This document shows, piece after piece, positions 10,238-20,940 of a stretch of 64,000 nt of DNA. Below the pieces are notes generated by a model, which worked only from the letters and a program-made list of their open reading frames with translations, had not been told where the DNA came from and searched no databases. The first letter of the stretch is position 1; the number at the start of each line of letters is the position of its first letter. Position numbers and translations under genes: made by a program. The stretch is from Rhizobiaceae bacterium (lineage in GTDB: Bacteria > Pseudomonadota > Alphaproteobacteria > Rhizobiales > Rhizobiaceae): the NCBI GenBank assembly GCA_017644005.1, contig JAEPMJ010000002.1:248001-312000 (forward strand). Direction: 5' to 3'.

Positions 10238-11458
10238 ATGAACGCCCAGGCGATCTCGGTTGCCGCAACACGTGTCGCAGCTGCAATAGGATTGTTGCTT
10301 ACGCTTGCCATAAGCGAAGCTGCCGCTGACGCTGGATTTCAGCGCTGGGTATCGCAATTCCGCGCGGTTGCGGCCAAAAGCGGTATCAGCGGAACCACAT
10401 TCGACCGCGCATTTCGCGGCGTTACAGCGCCTGACCCCGAAGTGCTCGAGAAGGCCCGCTACCAGCCGGAGTTCCGCGCCGAGGTCTGGGAGTATTTCGA
10501 CAATCGGGTCAACGAGAGCGCCATTGCCACCGGACGTAAGCTGGCACGGCAGTGGAAACCGTGGCTCGATCACATCGAGGCCAGGTTCGGCGTCGACCGC
10601 CATATCCTGCTGGCAATCTGGTCGATCGAATCCAACTATGGCGAAATCCTAAAGAACGACCGCGTGATGCGCAATGCGGTGCGCTCGCTGGCAACACTCG
10701 CCTATGCAGACAGACGCCGCGCCAAATACGCGCGACAACAGCTCATCGCAGCGCTGAAGATCCTGCAGCGCGGAGACATCGACGTTTCGCATCTGACCGG
10801 TTCATGGGCGGGCGCGCTGGGCCACACCCAGTTTATCCCGACCAGCTATGAGGCCTACGCCGTCGATGTCGACGGAGACGGACGCCGTGATATCTGGAAC
10901 TCCATCCCCGATGCACTGGCAACGGCAGCAAATCTGCTGGCTCGCAATGGCTGGCGTACTGGTCACACATGGGGCTACGAGGTCTCGCTTCCGGGCGGGC
11001 GCAAGTTCCCTGGCGGATCGATGAACCTCGACCGCTGGGCATCGATCGGCGTCGTACGCGTCAACGGCAAGGATTTCCCGCGCGGCGGCGACAATGCCGA
11101 ATTGAAGGTTCTTCAGGGCCGCGATGGCCCGGCTTTCCTGATGACGAAGAACTTCTTCGTTCTGAAGCGCTACAACAACGCCGACAAATACGCCCTTGCC
11201 GTTGGCCTCCTTGCTGACGAAATTGCCGGCTATTCCGGCCTCCAGCGAGACTGGGACCGGCCTTTCACGCGGCTGACATCGTCGGAGACCGAGGAGCTGC
11301 AGCGCCGCCTTTCCGCACTGGGCTACTACAATGGCCCGATTGATGGAAAGATCGGCAGCGGTTCCCGCGACGCGATCAAGGCGCTCCAGGGCCGGCTGGG
11401 CTTGACGCAGGACGGGCACCCCAGCAAAGAAGTCCTTTCGACCCTGCGCAGGTACTAA
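10238..11458 (+). CDS. Lytic murein transglycosylase, MltB family, with peptidoglycan-binding domain
   Basis: A 406-residue exported protein. A Sec signal ends near EAAAD. The SLT_2/MltB domain (about 40-330) holds the catalytic glutamate in LAIWSIESNYGE and the ALGHTQFIPTSYEAYAVD block. The last 60 residues are a PG_binding_1 domain (LQRRLSALGYYNGPIDGKIG). It cleaves the MurNAc-GlcNAc bond to give 1,6-anhydroMurNAc ends in the periplasm. An in-frame ATG exists 36 bases upstream, but AAGGAGG directly precedes the ATG used here. The next gene starts 13 bases later, probably in one operon. Confidence 0.92.
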   Translation: MNAQAISVAATRVAAAIGLLLTLAISEAAADAGFQRWVSQFRAVAAKSGISGTTFDRAFRGVTAPDPEVLEKARYQPEFRAEVWEYFDNRVNESAIATGRKLARQWKPWLDHIEARFGVDRHILLAIWSIESNYGEILKNDRVMRNAVRSLATLAYADRRRAKYARQQLIAALKILQRGDIDVSHLTGSWAGALGHTQFIPTSYEAYAVDVDGDGRRDIWNSIPDALATAANLLARNGWRTGHTWGYEVSLPGGRKFPGGSMNLDRWASIGVVRVNGKDFPRGGDNAELKVLQGRDGPAFLMTKNFFVLKRYNNADKYALAVGLLADEIAGYSGLQRDWDRPFTRLTSSETEELQRRLSALGYYNGPIDGKIGSGSRDAIKALQGRLGLTQDGHPSKEVLSTLRRY

Positions 11459-11470
11459 CGGAGTGCGGAA

Positions 11471-12670
11471 TTGGGCAACAAGCGCCTCCCGGAGAAATCG
11501 GGGAACAGGCTAACCCTCGCCTTGTTTGCGACACTGATCGCGCTCGCCCAGCTTTTGCTCGCATATTCCACAACGGCCGTGGCGCAGGAGCGGCGAACAC
11601 TGTTCGATGTACTCTTCGGCGGCAAGAAGGTGGAGCGAGCCGAACGTGCAGGGCCGGCTCGCAACAGTGGAACACGACGGTCGTCCAATGTCGTCCGAGT
11701 TCCTGAGCCGGAAGCCGTCGACAAACTGGAGAACGCCCGCGTCGTTTTGGTTGTGGGCGACTTTCTGGCCGATGGTCTCGCCGAAGGCCTGGTCACTGCC
11801 TACGCCCAGTCTCCCGGCATCCGAATTGTGTCGAGCACCAGCGGCTCTTCGGGCCTCGTCAGGGATGATTATTATGACTGGCCTGCAGCCATCGGTCCGA
11901 TCATAGAAGAACAAAAGCCTTCGATCGTCATCGTCATGGTCGGCTCCAACGACCGTCAGCAGCTTGTGGTTGAAGGCAACCGCGAGAAGGTGCGCAGCGC
12001 CAAATGGACTGAAGAGTATGGCGCGCGCGCCGAACGTCTGGCGAAAGAAATCCGCGACCGCGGATTGCCGCTGTTGTGGGTCGGCCTGCCTTCGTTCAAA
12101 GCCGGCTCCATGAGCAACGACATGCTCGCCTTCAACGATGTCTACCGAGGCGTCGTAGAGGCCGCCGGCGGCCAGTTCATCGATATCTGGGATGGCTTCG
12201 TGGACGAAAACGGCGCCTTTTCGTCTGTCGGCCCGGATATGAACGGCCAACGTGTTCGGTTGCGTGGCTCGGACGGTATCAACCTGACGCGTGACGGCAA
12301 ACGCAAGGTCGCGTTTTACGTCGAGCGGCCGCTCAACCGGCTGCTGGGCTCGGCGGTGGGCGCGGGTGTAGCCAGCTTAGGACTGGAGCCGCTTGCGCCT
12401 CTCGACATCACGCCTGAGGAGATCCCGGAGATCACCCGGACCAGCCCGGTGGCGCTGGGCGGCGCTGAGCTGGACGGCGGCGATAGCCTGCTTGGAGCGA
12501 CGGGAACGCAGCTTAGGCGCGAAGCACGCACCCCGGGCGAAAAACTCTCCATGGAAGGCATAGCTCCGCCGCCTAAGGAAGGCCGCGCAGACAATTTCTT
12601 CGCGCCACCTTACGTGGCCTTGCCCGGCGCGCCGGCGGACGCGGAGACAACAACGTCGATCAACCGGTAG
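11471..12670 (+). CDS. SGNH-hydrolase-like exported protein (DUF459)
   Basis: A 399-residue protein with an N-terminal signal or anchor (LALFATLIALAQLLLAYS) and a DUF459/SGNH-like domain at about 85-290. GDFLAD replaces the classical GDSL block; MVGSNDRQ is block III and DGINLTRDGKRKVAF the C-terminal block. The last 100 residues look disordered. Family members are thought to act on cell-envelope acyl groups, and the position behind a lytic transglycosylase fits cell-wall work; the substrate is unknown. TTG start with GGAG 7 bases upstream. Confidence 0.8.
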   Translation: MGNKRLPEKSGNRLTLALFATLIALAQLLLAYSTTAVAQERRTLFDVLFGGKKVERAERAGPARNSGTRRSSNVVRVPEPEAVDKLENARVVLVVGDFLADGLAEGLVTAYAQSPGIRIVSSTSGSSGLVRDDYYDWPAAIGPIIEEQKPSIVIVMVGSNDRQQLVVEGNREKVRSAKWTEEYGARAERLAKEIRDRGLPLLWVGLPSFKAGSMSNDMLAFNDVYRGVVEAAGGQFIDIWDGFVDENGAFSSVGPDMNGQRVRLRGSDGINLTRDGKRKVAFYVERPLNRLLGSAVGAGVASLGLEPLAPLDITPEEIPEITRTSPVALGGAELDGGDSLLGATGTQLRREARTPGEKLSMEGIAPPPKEGRADNFFAPPYVALPGAPADAETTTSINR

Positions 12671-12675
12671 GTTCT

Positions 12676-14130
12676 CTAGCGCGGCAGCAGCGTCGTGCCC
12701 ATGAGGAATTCGTCGATTGACCGCGCGGCCTGCCGGCCCTCGCGGATCGCCCAGACCACCAGCGATTGGCCGCGACGTACATCGCCGGCTGCAAACAGCT
12801 TGTCCACGCTTGTCCTGTAGTCGACATCGTTGGCGACCACATTGTGCGATCGCCGCGCGTCCTGTGCCATCTCAAGCCGGTCTCCGAGATTGCCGGCAAA
12901 GCCGCCTTCCGGTACGCCGGCGAAGCCGATTGCGATGAAAGCAAGGTCGGCGCGGATGAAAAACTCGGTGCCTTCGATCGGCTTGCGCTGTTCGTCGACC
13001 TCGCAGCATTTCACTGCGGTGAGTTCGCCATCCTCACCGACGAATTCGAGCGTCGCCACCTGGAATTCGCGTTGCGCGCCTTCTGCCTGCGATGACGAAG
13101 TGCGCATCTTGGTCGCCCAGTAGGGCCACACGGTGAGCTTGTCTTCCTTCTCCGGCGGCTGTGGACGGATGTCGAGCTGAGTAACCCGGACGGCGCCCTG
13201 GCGGAATGCAGTACCGACGCAGTCCGATGCCGTATCGCCACCACCCACGACCACCACATGCTTGCCGCCGGCGAGAATCGGCTCGGACGGCCATGCGACC
13301 GACTGGATGTCCTCATTTCCCACGCGCCGGTTCTGCTGCACGAGGTAAGGCATCGCGTCGTGAACGCCGTGAAGGTCGACGCCGGGAATACCGGCCGGGC
13401 GCGGCTTTTCGGACCCACCGCAATAGAGCACGGCGTCGTATTGGGCGAGCAGTTCGTCCACCGGTTTGTCGACCCCGACGTTGACGCCGCAATGGAAGGT
13501 CACGCCCTCGCCCTGCATCTGCTCGACGCGACGGTCGATATAGTGCTTCTCGATCTTGAAGTCGGGAATGCCGTAGCGCATCAGCCCGCCCGGGCGGCTC
13601 TCGCGCTCATAGACGTGGACCTCGTGGCCGGCGCGTCCGAGTTGCTGAGCGGCTGCCATGCCGGCGGGACCGGAACCCACAACGGCGACCTTTTTGCCGG
13701 TCTGCTTTTCCGCCGGATAGGGCCGCACATAGCCGGTTTCGTAAGCCTTGTCAGCGATCGCCTGTTCGATGGTCTTGATGGCAACCGGAATGTCCTCGAG
13801 GTTCAGCGTACAGGCTTCCTCGCAGGGTGCGGGGCAGATCCGACCGGTCCATTCTGGAAAATTGTTGGTTGAATGCAGGTTGCGGATCGCCGCATCCCAG
13901 TCACCCGCATAGATCAGGTCGTTCCAGTCGGGAATCTGGTTGTGCACCGGGCAACCGTTCGGGCCGTGACAGAACGGAATGCCGCAATCCATGCAGCGGG
14001 CAGCCTGTTTCTCCACCTCGCTGTCCGACATCGGCAACGTGAATTCACGAAAATGCCGGATGCGGTCAGCCGCCGGCTGGTACTTGTGCACCTGCCGGTC
14101 GATCTCGAGAAAGCCTGTCACCTTACCCAT
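12676..14130 (-). CDS. gltD: Glutamate synthase small subunit
   Basis: A 484-residue NADPH-dependent GOGAT beta subunit. The N-terminal cysteine-rich part ([33 protein letters not shown]) binds 4Fe-4S centres. The FAD-binding [14 protein letters not shown] and an NADPH-binding [12 protein letters not shown] follow. It passes electrons from NADPH to the large subunit, which makes glutamate from glutamine and 2-oxoglutarate. It lies downstream of gltB on the same strand with a 72-base gap. It ends 6 bases from the convergent DUF459 gene. Confidence 0.95.
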   Translation of the reverse strand: MGKVTGFLEIDRQVHKYQPAADRIRHFREFTLPMSDSEVEKQAARCMDCGIPFCHGPNGCPVHNQIPDWNDLIYAGDWDAAIRNLHSTNNFPEWTGRICPAPCEEACTLNLEDIPVAIKTIEQAIADKAYETGYVRPYPAEKQTGKKVAVVGSGPAGMAAAQQLGRAGHEVHVYERESRPGGLMRYGIPDFKIEKHYIDRRVEQMQGEGVTFHCGVNVGVDKPVDELLAQYDAVLYCGGSEKPRPAGIPGVDLHGVHDAMPYLVQQNRRVGNEDIQSVAWPSEPILAGGKHVVVVGGGDTASDCVGTAFRQGAVRVTQLDIRPQPPEKEDKLTVWPYWATKMRTSSSQAEGAQREFQVATLEFVGEDGELTAVKCCEVDEQRKPIEGTEFFIRADLAFIAIGFAGVPEGGFAGNLGDRLEMAQDARRSHNVVANDVDYRTSVDKLFAAGDVRRGQSLVVWAIREGRQAARSIDEFLMGTTLLPR

Positions 14131-14202
14131 AATTCAGTTCCGTAATTCGTATCCAGCTGTCGACACACCGTTGGTCGCCAGAACATCAGCGACACAGGCG
14201 GC

Positions 14203-17200
14203 CTACTCCGCCGCCAGCCCCATGCGCTGGCGCTCCATCTCCTGCAAGGCACGCCGGTATTCGATCGGCATCACCTTGCGGAACTTGGGGCGGTAGTCGG
14301 CCCAGTTGTCGATGATGTTTCGGCCGCGCTCCGAGCCGGTATAGCTCACATGGTTCGAGATCAGCTGGAACAGCCGCTCTTCGTCATGGCTCGTCATGTC
14401 GCCGTCGACGGACACCCTGCCCTTGTAGTCAAGGTCGCCACCATGATGGTGGAGCTTTTCCATCATGTCGTCTTCCTCGGGCACGGGCTCAAGCTCGACC
14501 ATCGCCATGTTGCAGCGCTCTGCGAAATCGCCAACCTCGTCGAGCACATAGGCAACGCCGCCCGACATGCCGGCCGCAAAGTTGCGCCCCGTCTGTCCGA
14601 TGACGACCACGATGCCCCCGGTCATGTACTCGCAGCCATGGTCGCCCACACCTTCGACAACCGCGATGGCGCCCGAGTTGCGAACCGCAAAACGCTCGCC
14701 CGCCACACCGGCGAAATAGCATTCGCCTTCGATCGCTCCATAGAGGACGGTGTTGCCGACAATGATCGATTGATCGGCCTTCGTCTTGGCCTTTGCCGGC
14801 GGGCGAATGACGATTCTGCCACCGGAAAGGCCCTTGCCGACATAGTCGTTGGCCTCCCCCTCGAGGCTGAACGATACGCCGCGCGCCAAGAAGGCGGCGA
14901 AGGACTGGCCGGCGGTGCCGGTGAGGCGAACCCTGATCGTATCGTCACGCAGCCCCTTGTGGCCGAAGCGCTTGGCAACCGCGCCGGAGAGCATCGCACC
15001 GGCGGAGCGGTCGGTGTTGCGGATCTGTGCATCGATTTCGACCGGCTCGCGCGCCGTGAGCGCAGGTGCGGCCTGATCGATCAGCTTGCGGTCCAGAACA
15101 TCGTCGATCGGATGCTTCTGTCGCTGCGTCCAGCGCGTTTCCTCTTCCGCTGCCTCCGGCTTGAAGAACAGTTTTGAGAAGTCGAGGCCCTTCGCCTTCC
15201 AGTGCTCGACCATCGCTTCCTTTTCGAGCAGTTCGGAATGGCCGATAACCTCATCGAGCTTGCGGAAGCCCATTTGGGCAAGCAGCACCCGGACTTCTTC
15301 CGCAACGAAGAAGAAGTAGTTGATGACGTGTTCGGGTGTACCCTTGAAGCGCTTCCTCAGCACCGGGTCCTGCGTCGCCACCCCGACAGGGCAGGTGTTC
15401 AGATGGCATTTGCGCATCATGATGCAGCCGGCGGCGATCAGCGGCGCAGTCGAGAAGCCGTACTCGTCAGCCCCCAGAAGCGCTCCTATGATGACGTCCC
15501 GACCGGTGCGCAGGCCGCCATCGACCTGCAGCGCAATGCGGCTGCGAAGTCCATTGAGAACCAGCGTCTGGTGCGTTTCGGCAAGGCCCATTTCCCACGG
15601 ACTGCCGGCATGTTTGATCGAGGTCATCGGCGAAGCACCGGTGCCGCCGTCATAACCCGCGATGGTGATGTGGTCGGCACGCGCCTTGGCAACGCCCGCC
15701 GCGACGGTGCCGACGCCGACTTCCGAAACCAGTTTCACCGAGACGTCGCCCGTCGGGTTGACGTTCTTCAGGTCGAAAATCAGCTGCGCCAGATCCTCGA
15801 TCGAATAGATGTCATGATGCGGCGGCGGCGAAATCAGGCCCACGCCGGGCGTTGAATGCCGGGTCTTGGCAATCGTGGCGTCAACCTTGTGGCCTGGCAG
15901 CTGGCCGCCCTCACCGGGCTTCGCGCCCTGCGCCACCTTGATCTGCATCATGTCGGAATTGACGAGATACTCCGCCGTGACGCCGAAGCGCCCGCTGGCG
16001 ATCTGCTTGATGGCGGAGCGCTCCGGATTTGCCTTGCCGTTGGGCAGCGGCATGAAGCGGTCTGGTTCCTCGCCACCCTCGCCGGTGTTGGACTTGCCGC
16101 CAATAGCGTTCATGGCGCGCGCCAGCGTGGTGTGTGCCTCGCGGCTGATCGCCCCGAAAGAGATGGCGCCGGTCGAGAACCGCTTGACGATCTCGGCGGC
16201 GGGTTCGACTTCATCCAAGGGTACGGGTTTGCGTCCCTGCTCCTCGGCCGTGTGGATATGGAACAGGCCACGAATGGTCTTGGCTTCGGCGCTGGTCGCA
16301 TTCACGCGCGCCGAGAATTCGGCGAAAGTCTCGGCCGAATTCTGCCGCACGGCATGCTGCAACTCGGCCACCGCGTCTGGCGACCACAGATGCGCCTCAC
16401 CCCGCATGCGGTACATATATTCGCCCCCGACATCCAGTGCTGTGCGCAACACGGGATCGGCGCTGAATGCACGGGAATGCCGTTCGGTGGTCTCTCGGGC
16501 AATTTCATCAAGTCCGACGCCCTCAATGGTCGTCGCCGTACCGGTGAAATACTTCTGCACAAACTCGGTTTTCAGGCCGACAGCATCGAAAATCTGCGCG
16601 CCGCAATAGGACTGATAGGTCGAGATGCCCATCTTGGACATCACCTTGAGGATGCCCTTGCCGATCGATTTGATGTAGCGCGTGACCACCTCGTGCGCAT
16701 CGACTTCTGGCGGGAATGCACCGCTCTGGTGCATATCGAGAAGCGTATCGAACGCGAGATAGGGATTGATAGCCTCGGCGCCGTACCCCGCCAGGCAGCA
16801 GAAATGATGCACTTCGCGCGGTTCGCCCGATTCCACGACCAGGCCGACTGCGGTGCGCAGGCCTTTGCGGATCAGATGGTGGTGCACAGCCGCCGTTGCA
16901 AGCAAAGCCGGGATCGCGATGCGATCCGGGCCGAGCTGCCGATCCGACAGGATGATGATGTTGTAACCGCCGGCAACGGCCGCCTCGGCGCGCTCGCACA
17001 ACCGCTCGACCGCGCCGGTCAGCCCGGCCGCGCCCTCGCTGCTGGCGTAGGTGACGTCGATCGTCTTGGTGTCGAAACGATCCTCGGTGTGGCCGATCGA
17101 ACGGATCTTCTCCAGATCGCCATTGGTCAGGATCGGCTGGCGTACTTCAAGCCGCTTGCGCCGCGAGGTGCCGACCAGATCGAAGATGTTGGGTCGCGGA

Positions 17201-18921
17201 CCGATGAAGGAGACCAGGCTCATCACCAGCTCTTCGCGGATCGGGTCGATTGGCGGGTTCGTCACCTGCGCGAAGTTCTGCTTGAAATAGGTATAGAGCA
17301 GCTTCGACTTGTCCGACATCGCCGAGATCGGCGTGTCGGTTCCCATGGAACCGATCGCCTCCTGGCCGGTCGTGGCCATCGGCGCCATCAGGAGCTTGGT
17401 GTCTTCCTGCGTGTAGCCGAATGCCTGCTGGCGGTCGAGCAGCGATACATCCTTGCGCAGCGCACGGGGCTCAACCGGTTTCAGCTCTTCAAGTATGAGC
17501 TGCGTGTTCGCCAGCCACTGCTTGTAAGGATGCTTGGTTGCAATCTCCGACTTGATCTCCTCGTCGGAAATAATGCGACCCTCTTCGGTGTCGATCAAAA
17601 GCATGCGGCCGGGCTGCAGCCGCCAGCGCGTCTTTATCTGTTCATCCGGCACGGTCAGCACACCGGCCTCTGATGCCATGATCACCCGGTCGTCGTCGGT
17701 GACGATATAGCGCGCGGGCCGCAGCCCGTTGCGGTCGAGCGTCGCGCCAATCTGGCGTCCGTCGGTAAAGGCAACGGCCGCCGGTCCATCCCAGGGCTCC
17801 ATGAGAGCGGCATGATATTCGTAGAACGCCGCACGCTCCTTGCTCATCAGCTTGTTGCCGGCCCATGCTTCCGGGATGAGCATCATCATTGCATGGGCGA
17901 GCGGGTAGCCGCCCTGTGTCAGGAATTCGAGCGCGTTGTCGAAGCAGGCAGTGTCCGACTGACCTTCATAGGAAATCGGCCACAACTTCGAGATATCGTT
18001 GCCGAACAGTTCCGAATCTACCGATGCCTGGCGCGCCGCCATCCAGTTGACGTTGCCGCGCAGCGTGTTGATCTCGCCATTATGCGCGACCATGCGGTAA
18101 GGGTGCGCCAGCTTCCACGAGGGGAAGGTATTGGTCGAAAACCGTTGGTGAACAAGGATCAGCGCCGTCTCGAAACGCGGATCGGTAAGGTCCTTGTAAT
18201 ACGCGCCGACCTGATAGGCGAGGAACATGCCTTTGTAGACGATTGTCCGCGCTGACATCGAAACGACGTAGAAACCGTTGTCGACGCCGCCGGTCTCGGC
18301 GTAGATGCGCGCCGATATCACCTTGCGCAGGATATAGAGCCTGCGCTCATACTCCTCTTCGGTATCGATCGCTTCGCTGCGTCCGATAAAGACCTGCCTG
18401 TGAAACGGCTCCGCCGCTGCAATATCGGGTGCTTTAGACAGAGATGAATTGTCCACCGGAACGTCGCGGAAGCCGAGAAGCGGCTGACCTTCCGACTGGC
18501 AGACGTCACGAATGACATCGTCGATATGGGCCCGCAGTTCAGGATCCTGTGGCATGAACAGATAGCCGACGCCGTAGCGGCCCGGTTCCGGCAGTTCGAC
18601 GCCCTGCGCCGCCATTTCCTCACGGTAGAATTCGTGCGGAATCTGCACCAGAACGCCGGCGCCGTCGCCCATCAGCGGATCGGCGCCGACAGCGCCGCGA
18701 TGGGTGAGATTCTCCAGCATCTGCAGACCGTCTTTGACGATCCCGTGCGATTTCACGCCCTTCATATGCGCAATGAAACCCACGCCGCAGGCATCATGTT
18801 CGTTGCGCGGGTCATAAAGGCCAGCTGCGTTCGGCAGGCCGCCGGCGGTGCGTTTCGTGGCGGACTTTATCGCTTCGGCCGGCATTGCTCCGGTCGCCGG
18901 GGATGGTGTCATGACCGTCAT
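14203..18921 (-). CDS. gltB: Glutamate synthase large subunit
   Basis: About 1572 residues, the usual GltB length. After a short propeptide comes the Ntn amidotransferase domain, whose nucleophile Cys is in HDACGVGFIAHMKG. The central domain, the FMN-binding synthase domain (GASPMTSIKHAGSPWE) with the 3Fe-4S cysteines in MRKCHLNTCPVG, and the C-terminal Gly-rich beta-helix (GGIVVVIGQTGRNFAAGMSGG) follow. It takes ammonia from glutamine and adds it to 2-oxoglutarate. The frame is open upstream, but GGAGGA sits 7 bases before this ATG; a second ATG 3 bases earlier is possible. Confidence 0.95.
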   Translation of the reverse strand: MTVMTPSPATGAMPAEAIKSATKRTAGGLPNAAGLYDPRNEHDACGVGFIAHMKGVKSHGIVKDGLQMLENLTHRGAVGADPLMGDGAGVLVQIPHEFYREEMAAQGVELPEPGRYGVGYLFMPQDPELRAHIDDVIRDVCQSEGQPLLGFRDVPVDNSSLSKAPDIAAAEPFHRQVFIGRSEAIDTEEEYERRLYILRKVISARIYAETGGVDNGFYVVSMSARTIVYKGMFLAYQVGAYYKDLTDPRFETALILVHQRFSTNTFPSWKLAHPYRMVAHNGEINTLRGNVNWMAARQASVDSELFGNDISKLWPISYEGQSDTACFDNALEFLTQGGYPLAHAMMMLIPEAWAGNKLMSKERAAFYEYHAALMEPWDGPAAVAFTDGRQIGATLDRNGLRPARYIVTDDDRVIMASEAGVLTVPDEQIKTRWRLQPGRMLLIDTEEGRIISDEEIKSEIATKHPYKQWLANTQLILEELKPVEPRALRKDVSLLDRQQAFGYTQEDTKLLMAPMATTGQEAIGSMGTDTPISAMSDKSKLLYTYFKQNFAQVTNPPIDPIREELVMSLVSFIGPRPNIFDLVGTSRRKRLEVRQPILTNGDLEKIRSIGHTEDRFDTKTIDVTYASSEGAAGLTGAVERLCERAEAAVAGGYNIIILSDRQLGPDRIAIPALLATAAVHHHLIRKGLRTAVGLVVESGEPREVHHFCCLAGYGAEAINPYLAFDTLLDMHQSGAFPPEVDAHEVVTRYIKSIGKGILKVMSKMGISTYQSYCGAQIFDAVGLKTEFVQKYFTGTATTIEGVGLDEIARETTERHSRAFSADPVLRTALDVGGEYMYRMRGEAHLWSPDAVAELQHAVRQNSAETFAEFSARVNATSAEAKTIRGLFHIHTAEEQGRKPVPLDEVEPAAEIVKRFSTGAISFGAISREAHTTLARAMNAIGGKSNTGEGGEEPDRFMPLPNGKANPERSAIKQIASGRFGVTAEYLVNSDMMQIKVAQGAKPGEGGQLPGHKVDATIAKTRHSTPGVGLISPPPHHDIYSIEDLAQLIFDLKNVNPTGDVSVKLVSEVGVGTVAAGVAKARADHITIAGYDGGTGASPMTSIKHAGSPWEMGLAETHQTLVLNGLRSRIALQVDGGLRTGRDVIIGALLGADEYGFSTAPLIAAGCIMMRKCHLNTCPVGVATQDPVLRKRFKGTPEHVINYFFFVAEEVRVLLAQMGFRKLDEVIGHSELLEKEAMVEHWKAKGLDFSKLFFKPEAAEEETRWTQRQKHPIDDVLDRKLIDQAAPALTAREPVEIDAQIRNTDRSAGAMLSGAVAKRFGHKGLRDDTIRVRLTGTAGQSFAAFLARGVSFSLEGEANDYVGKGLSGGRIVIRPPAKAKTKADQSIIVGNTVLYGAIEGECYFAGVAGERFAVRNSGAIAVVEGVGDHGCEYMTGGIVVVIGQTGRNFAAGMSGGVAYVLDEVGDFAERCNMAMVELEPVPEEDDMMEKLHHHGGDLDYKGRVSVDGDMTSHDEERLFQLISNHVSYTGSERGRNIIDNWADYRPKFRKVMPIEYRRALQEMERQRMGLAAE

Positions 18922-19408
18922 CATCCAGTCCTCCACATTGTGCCCATAGGCGCTCGTCAGTCGTTTCGAAGGCACATGAAAAGCGCACTCCGGTTGTTTG
19001 CTCGGCATATCTTTCGAAAAGCCGGAGGCCGCCATACCGTCAAACGGTGCAGGCCGCCTCTGATTTACACACCAGCAGGACAGGCATGAAGCAGCAGTCC
19101 TGCTGGAAATCGCTCTTGCCGGAGCGGCACCATTATATGCCAACTGCGGCTGCGAGCGCCTGCATAAATAAGACAGTACTACTGTCCTATCTCCTAAATG
19201 CCAGAAATCCCGGTCCTACGCAAGACGCTTTTGTGATAATTCAGCGCAGTTGTTGAAATTAAATTATACGAACAGCGCCCGATTCGACAGAAAAATACAC
19301 ACACCGGAGCCGCCAGGCTCGCCTGCGAAGTGCCCGAACCGGCAGCACTTGCCCCTTTTTCGATTACCGGACAAAAAGCACATGGCATCAGCGTGGAAAG
19401 GGGCCGGC
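18922..19408. other. Divergent intergenic region between gltB and the threonine aldolase gene
   Basis: About 490 bases with no convincing gene. The open frame upstream of gltB through this region has no conserved content. It must hold the gltB promoter and probably the aldolase promoter. The one clear element is the 15-bp palindrome listed separately, in an A/T-richer patch. Confidence 0.6.
19172..19186. promoter_or_regulatory. 15-bp palindrome, candidate operator
   Basis: GACAGTA-C-TACTGTC is a perfect 7+7 dyad about one base off centre from the local AT-rich stretch between gltB and the threonine aldolase gene. Such a dyad is typical of a dimeric repressor or activator site. I do not recognise the regulator. 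It lies about 250 bases upstream of gltB and 220 upstream of the aldolase start. Confidence 0.4.
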
Positions 19409-20458
19409 ATGAACTTCGCATCGGATAACTGGGCCGGTGCCCATCCCGAAATTGCAGCTTCATTGACGGAACATTCGACTGGGCACGTGCCGGCCTACGG
19501 TGCGAGCGAGTTGGATGCGCGTGTCGAGGAACGGCTTTGCGAAATATTCGAGCGCAAGGTCGCGGTATATTTCGTTGCCACCGGAACCGCCGCCAACAGC
19601 CTTTCGCTTGCGGCGGTGGCGCGACCGGGTGGCGTCGTTTTCACCCATTCCGAATCCCATATGATGGACGATGAGTGCGGCGCGCCGGAGTTTCTGGCAG
19701 GCGGCGCGCGACTGTGCCCGGTCGAAGGCGCCCTCGGTCGCATGGACCCGGAGGCTTTGGCATCCGCTATCGAGCGCTACCCGCCCGAGTTCGTTCATGC
19801 CGGTCAACCCATGGCTGTTTCGATCACACAGGCGACGGAGGTCGGCACCGCCTATTCGCTGGAGCAGATTGCGGAGATAGCGGCAATTGCCCGCAATCAC
19901 TCGATACCGCTCCACATGGATGGAGCCCGCTTCGCCAATGCGATGATGGCGCTGGAATGCACGGCAGCGGAAATGACCTGGAAGGCCGGCGTTGACCTGC
20001 TCTCGTTTGGTGGCACCAAAAACGGCTGCTGGTGCGCCGAAGCGGTGATTGTACTCAACCCCGACCTTGGCGCGGAATTGCCCTTTCTGCGCAAACGCTC
20101 GGCGCAACTGTTTTCCAAGTCGCGCTTCGTCGCAGCGCAATTCGATGCGTATCTCGAAAACGACCTGTGGAAGCAGACCGCAGCTCACGCCAACCGAATG
20201 GCGGCGCGGCTAGCCGCCCATGCCGAGCGTGCTTCTGCATTGCGGCTTGCCTGGCAGCCACAGGCAAACGAGGTATTCGTCATAATGCCCAAGGCAACGC
20301 AGGAACACCTGACCAGGTCCGGTGTATCGTTTTACCCTTGGCATCGACCCGCGAGCTTCGAAGGTGAAATCAAGGACGACGAAACGATGGCCCGTTTCGT
20401 CACCAGTTTCGCAACCACGGAAAGCGAGATCGACAGTTTCGGCGAATTGATCCGCTAG
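19409..20458 (+). CDS. ltaE: Low-specificity L-threonine aldolase
   Basis: A 349-residue PLP enzyme of fold type I, splitting L-threonine or allo-threonine into glycine and acetaldehyde. The start motif FASDNWAGAHPEI, the substrate loop FVATGTAANSLSL, the LHMDGARFANA strand and the lysine block LLSFGGTKNGCWCAEAV are all in place. The frame is open upstream, but conservation and AAAGGGG support this ATG. Family members of this size are usually called LtaE or GlyA-like aldolases. Confidence 0.88.
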   Translation: MNFASDNWAGAHPEIAASLTEHSTGHVPAYGASELDARVEERLCEIFERKVAVYFVATGTAANSLSLAAVARPGGVVFTHSESHMMDDECGAPEFLAGGARLCPVEGALGRMDPEALASAIERYPPEFVHAGQPMAVSITQATEVGTAYSLEQIAEIAAIARNHSIPLHMDGARFANAMMALECTAAEMTWKAGVDLLSFGGTKNGCWCAEAVIVLNPDLGAELPFLRKRSAQLFSKSRFVAAQFDAYLENDLWKQTAAHANRMAARLAAHAERASALRLAWQPQANEVFVIMPKATQEHLTRSGVSFYPWHRPASFEGEIKDDETMARFVTSFATTESEIDSFGELIR

Positions 20459-20605
20459 ACTGCTGCGGCCGTGTTCAAACTATCCGTGACCGACACGTGA
20501 TAGCCGCTCTCGCTCGGTTGATTTCCAAGTGAGCAGACCTCTTTGCACATTTCGCGAGCCGGGCAGACGGCCCGGTGATCTAATTTAGTGCTAGAGGAGC
20601 TCCTA

Positions 20606-20911
20606 ATGTCCACCAAAACACTCGTCAGCGCGGCCTATGTCGCGGGCGCAGTTGCCGCTGCCGTTTCCACTGCGACGCTCGTTGGCGCCACGAGCGCCGT
20701 CGCCCAGGAAAAAGAGAAATGCTACGGCGTTTCCATGGCCGGCAAAAATGACTGCGCCGCAGGGCCCGGCACGACCTGCGCCGGCACATCGAGCGTCGAC
20801 TATCAGGGCAATGCCTGGACCTTTGTCGACGCCGGCACCTGCATGGACATCGATCTTCCGGACGGCCGCATGGGCTCGTTGGAGCCGCTCGACCGCGACC
20901 TGCCCGCCTGA
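20606..20911 (+). CDS. bufA1: Bufferin-type metallophore precursor (DUF2282)
   Basis: A 101-residue precursor. A Sec signal peptide ends at SAVA before QEK. The mature part of about 70 residues has four cysteines in the DUF2282 pattern ([20 protein letters not shown], then [14 protein letters not shown] and GTCMDI). DUF2282 peptides (bufferins) have been described as copper-binding peptides modified at cysteine by an MNIO enzyme before export, and the MNIO gene is next but one hairpin away. AGGAG precedes the ATG. A terminator-like hairpin follows the stop codon. Confidence 0.9.
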   Translation: MSTKTLVSAAYVAGAVAAAVSTATLVGATSAVAQEKEKCYGVSMAGKNDCAAGPGTTCAGTSSVDYQGNAWTFVDAGTCMDIDLPDGRMGSLEPLDRDLPA

Positions 20912-20940
20912 TCGAACGAGATAATCGCAGCCTCCCTCAT

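Noticed and set aside
15856..17673. A 605-codon plus-strand frame inside gltB
   Set aside because: Antisense to the conserved glutamate synthase large subunit; its length comes from the GC-rich codon pattern and its product shows no domain.
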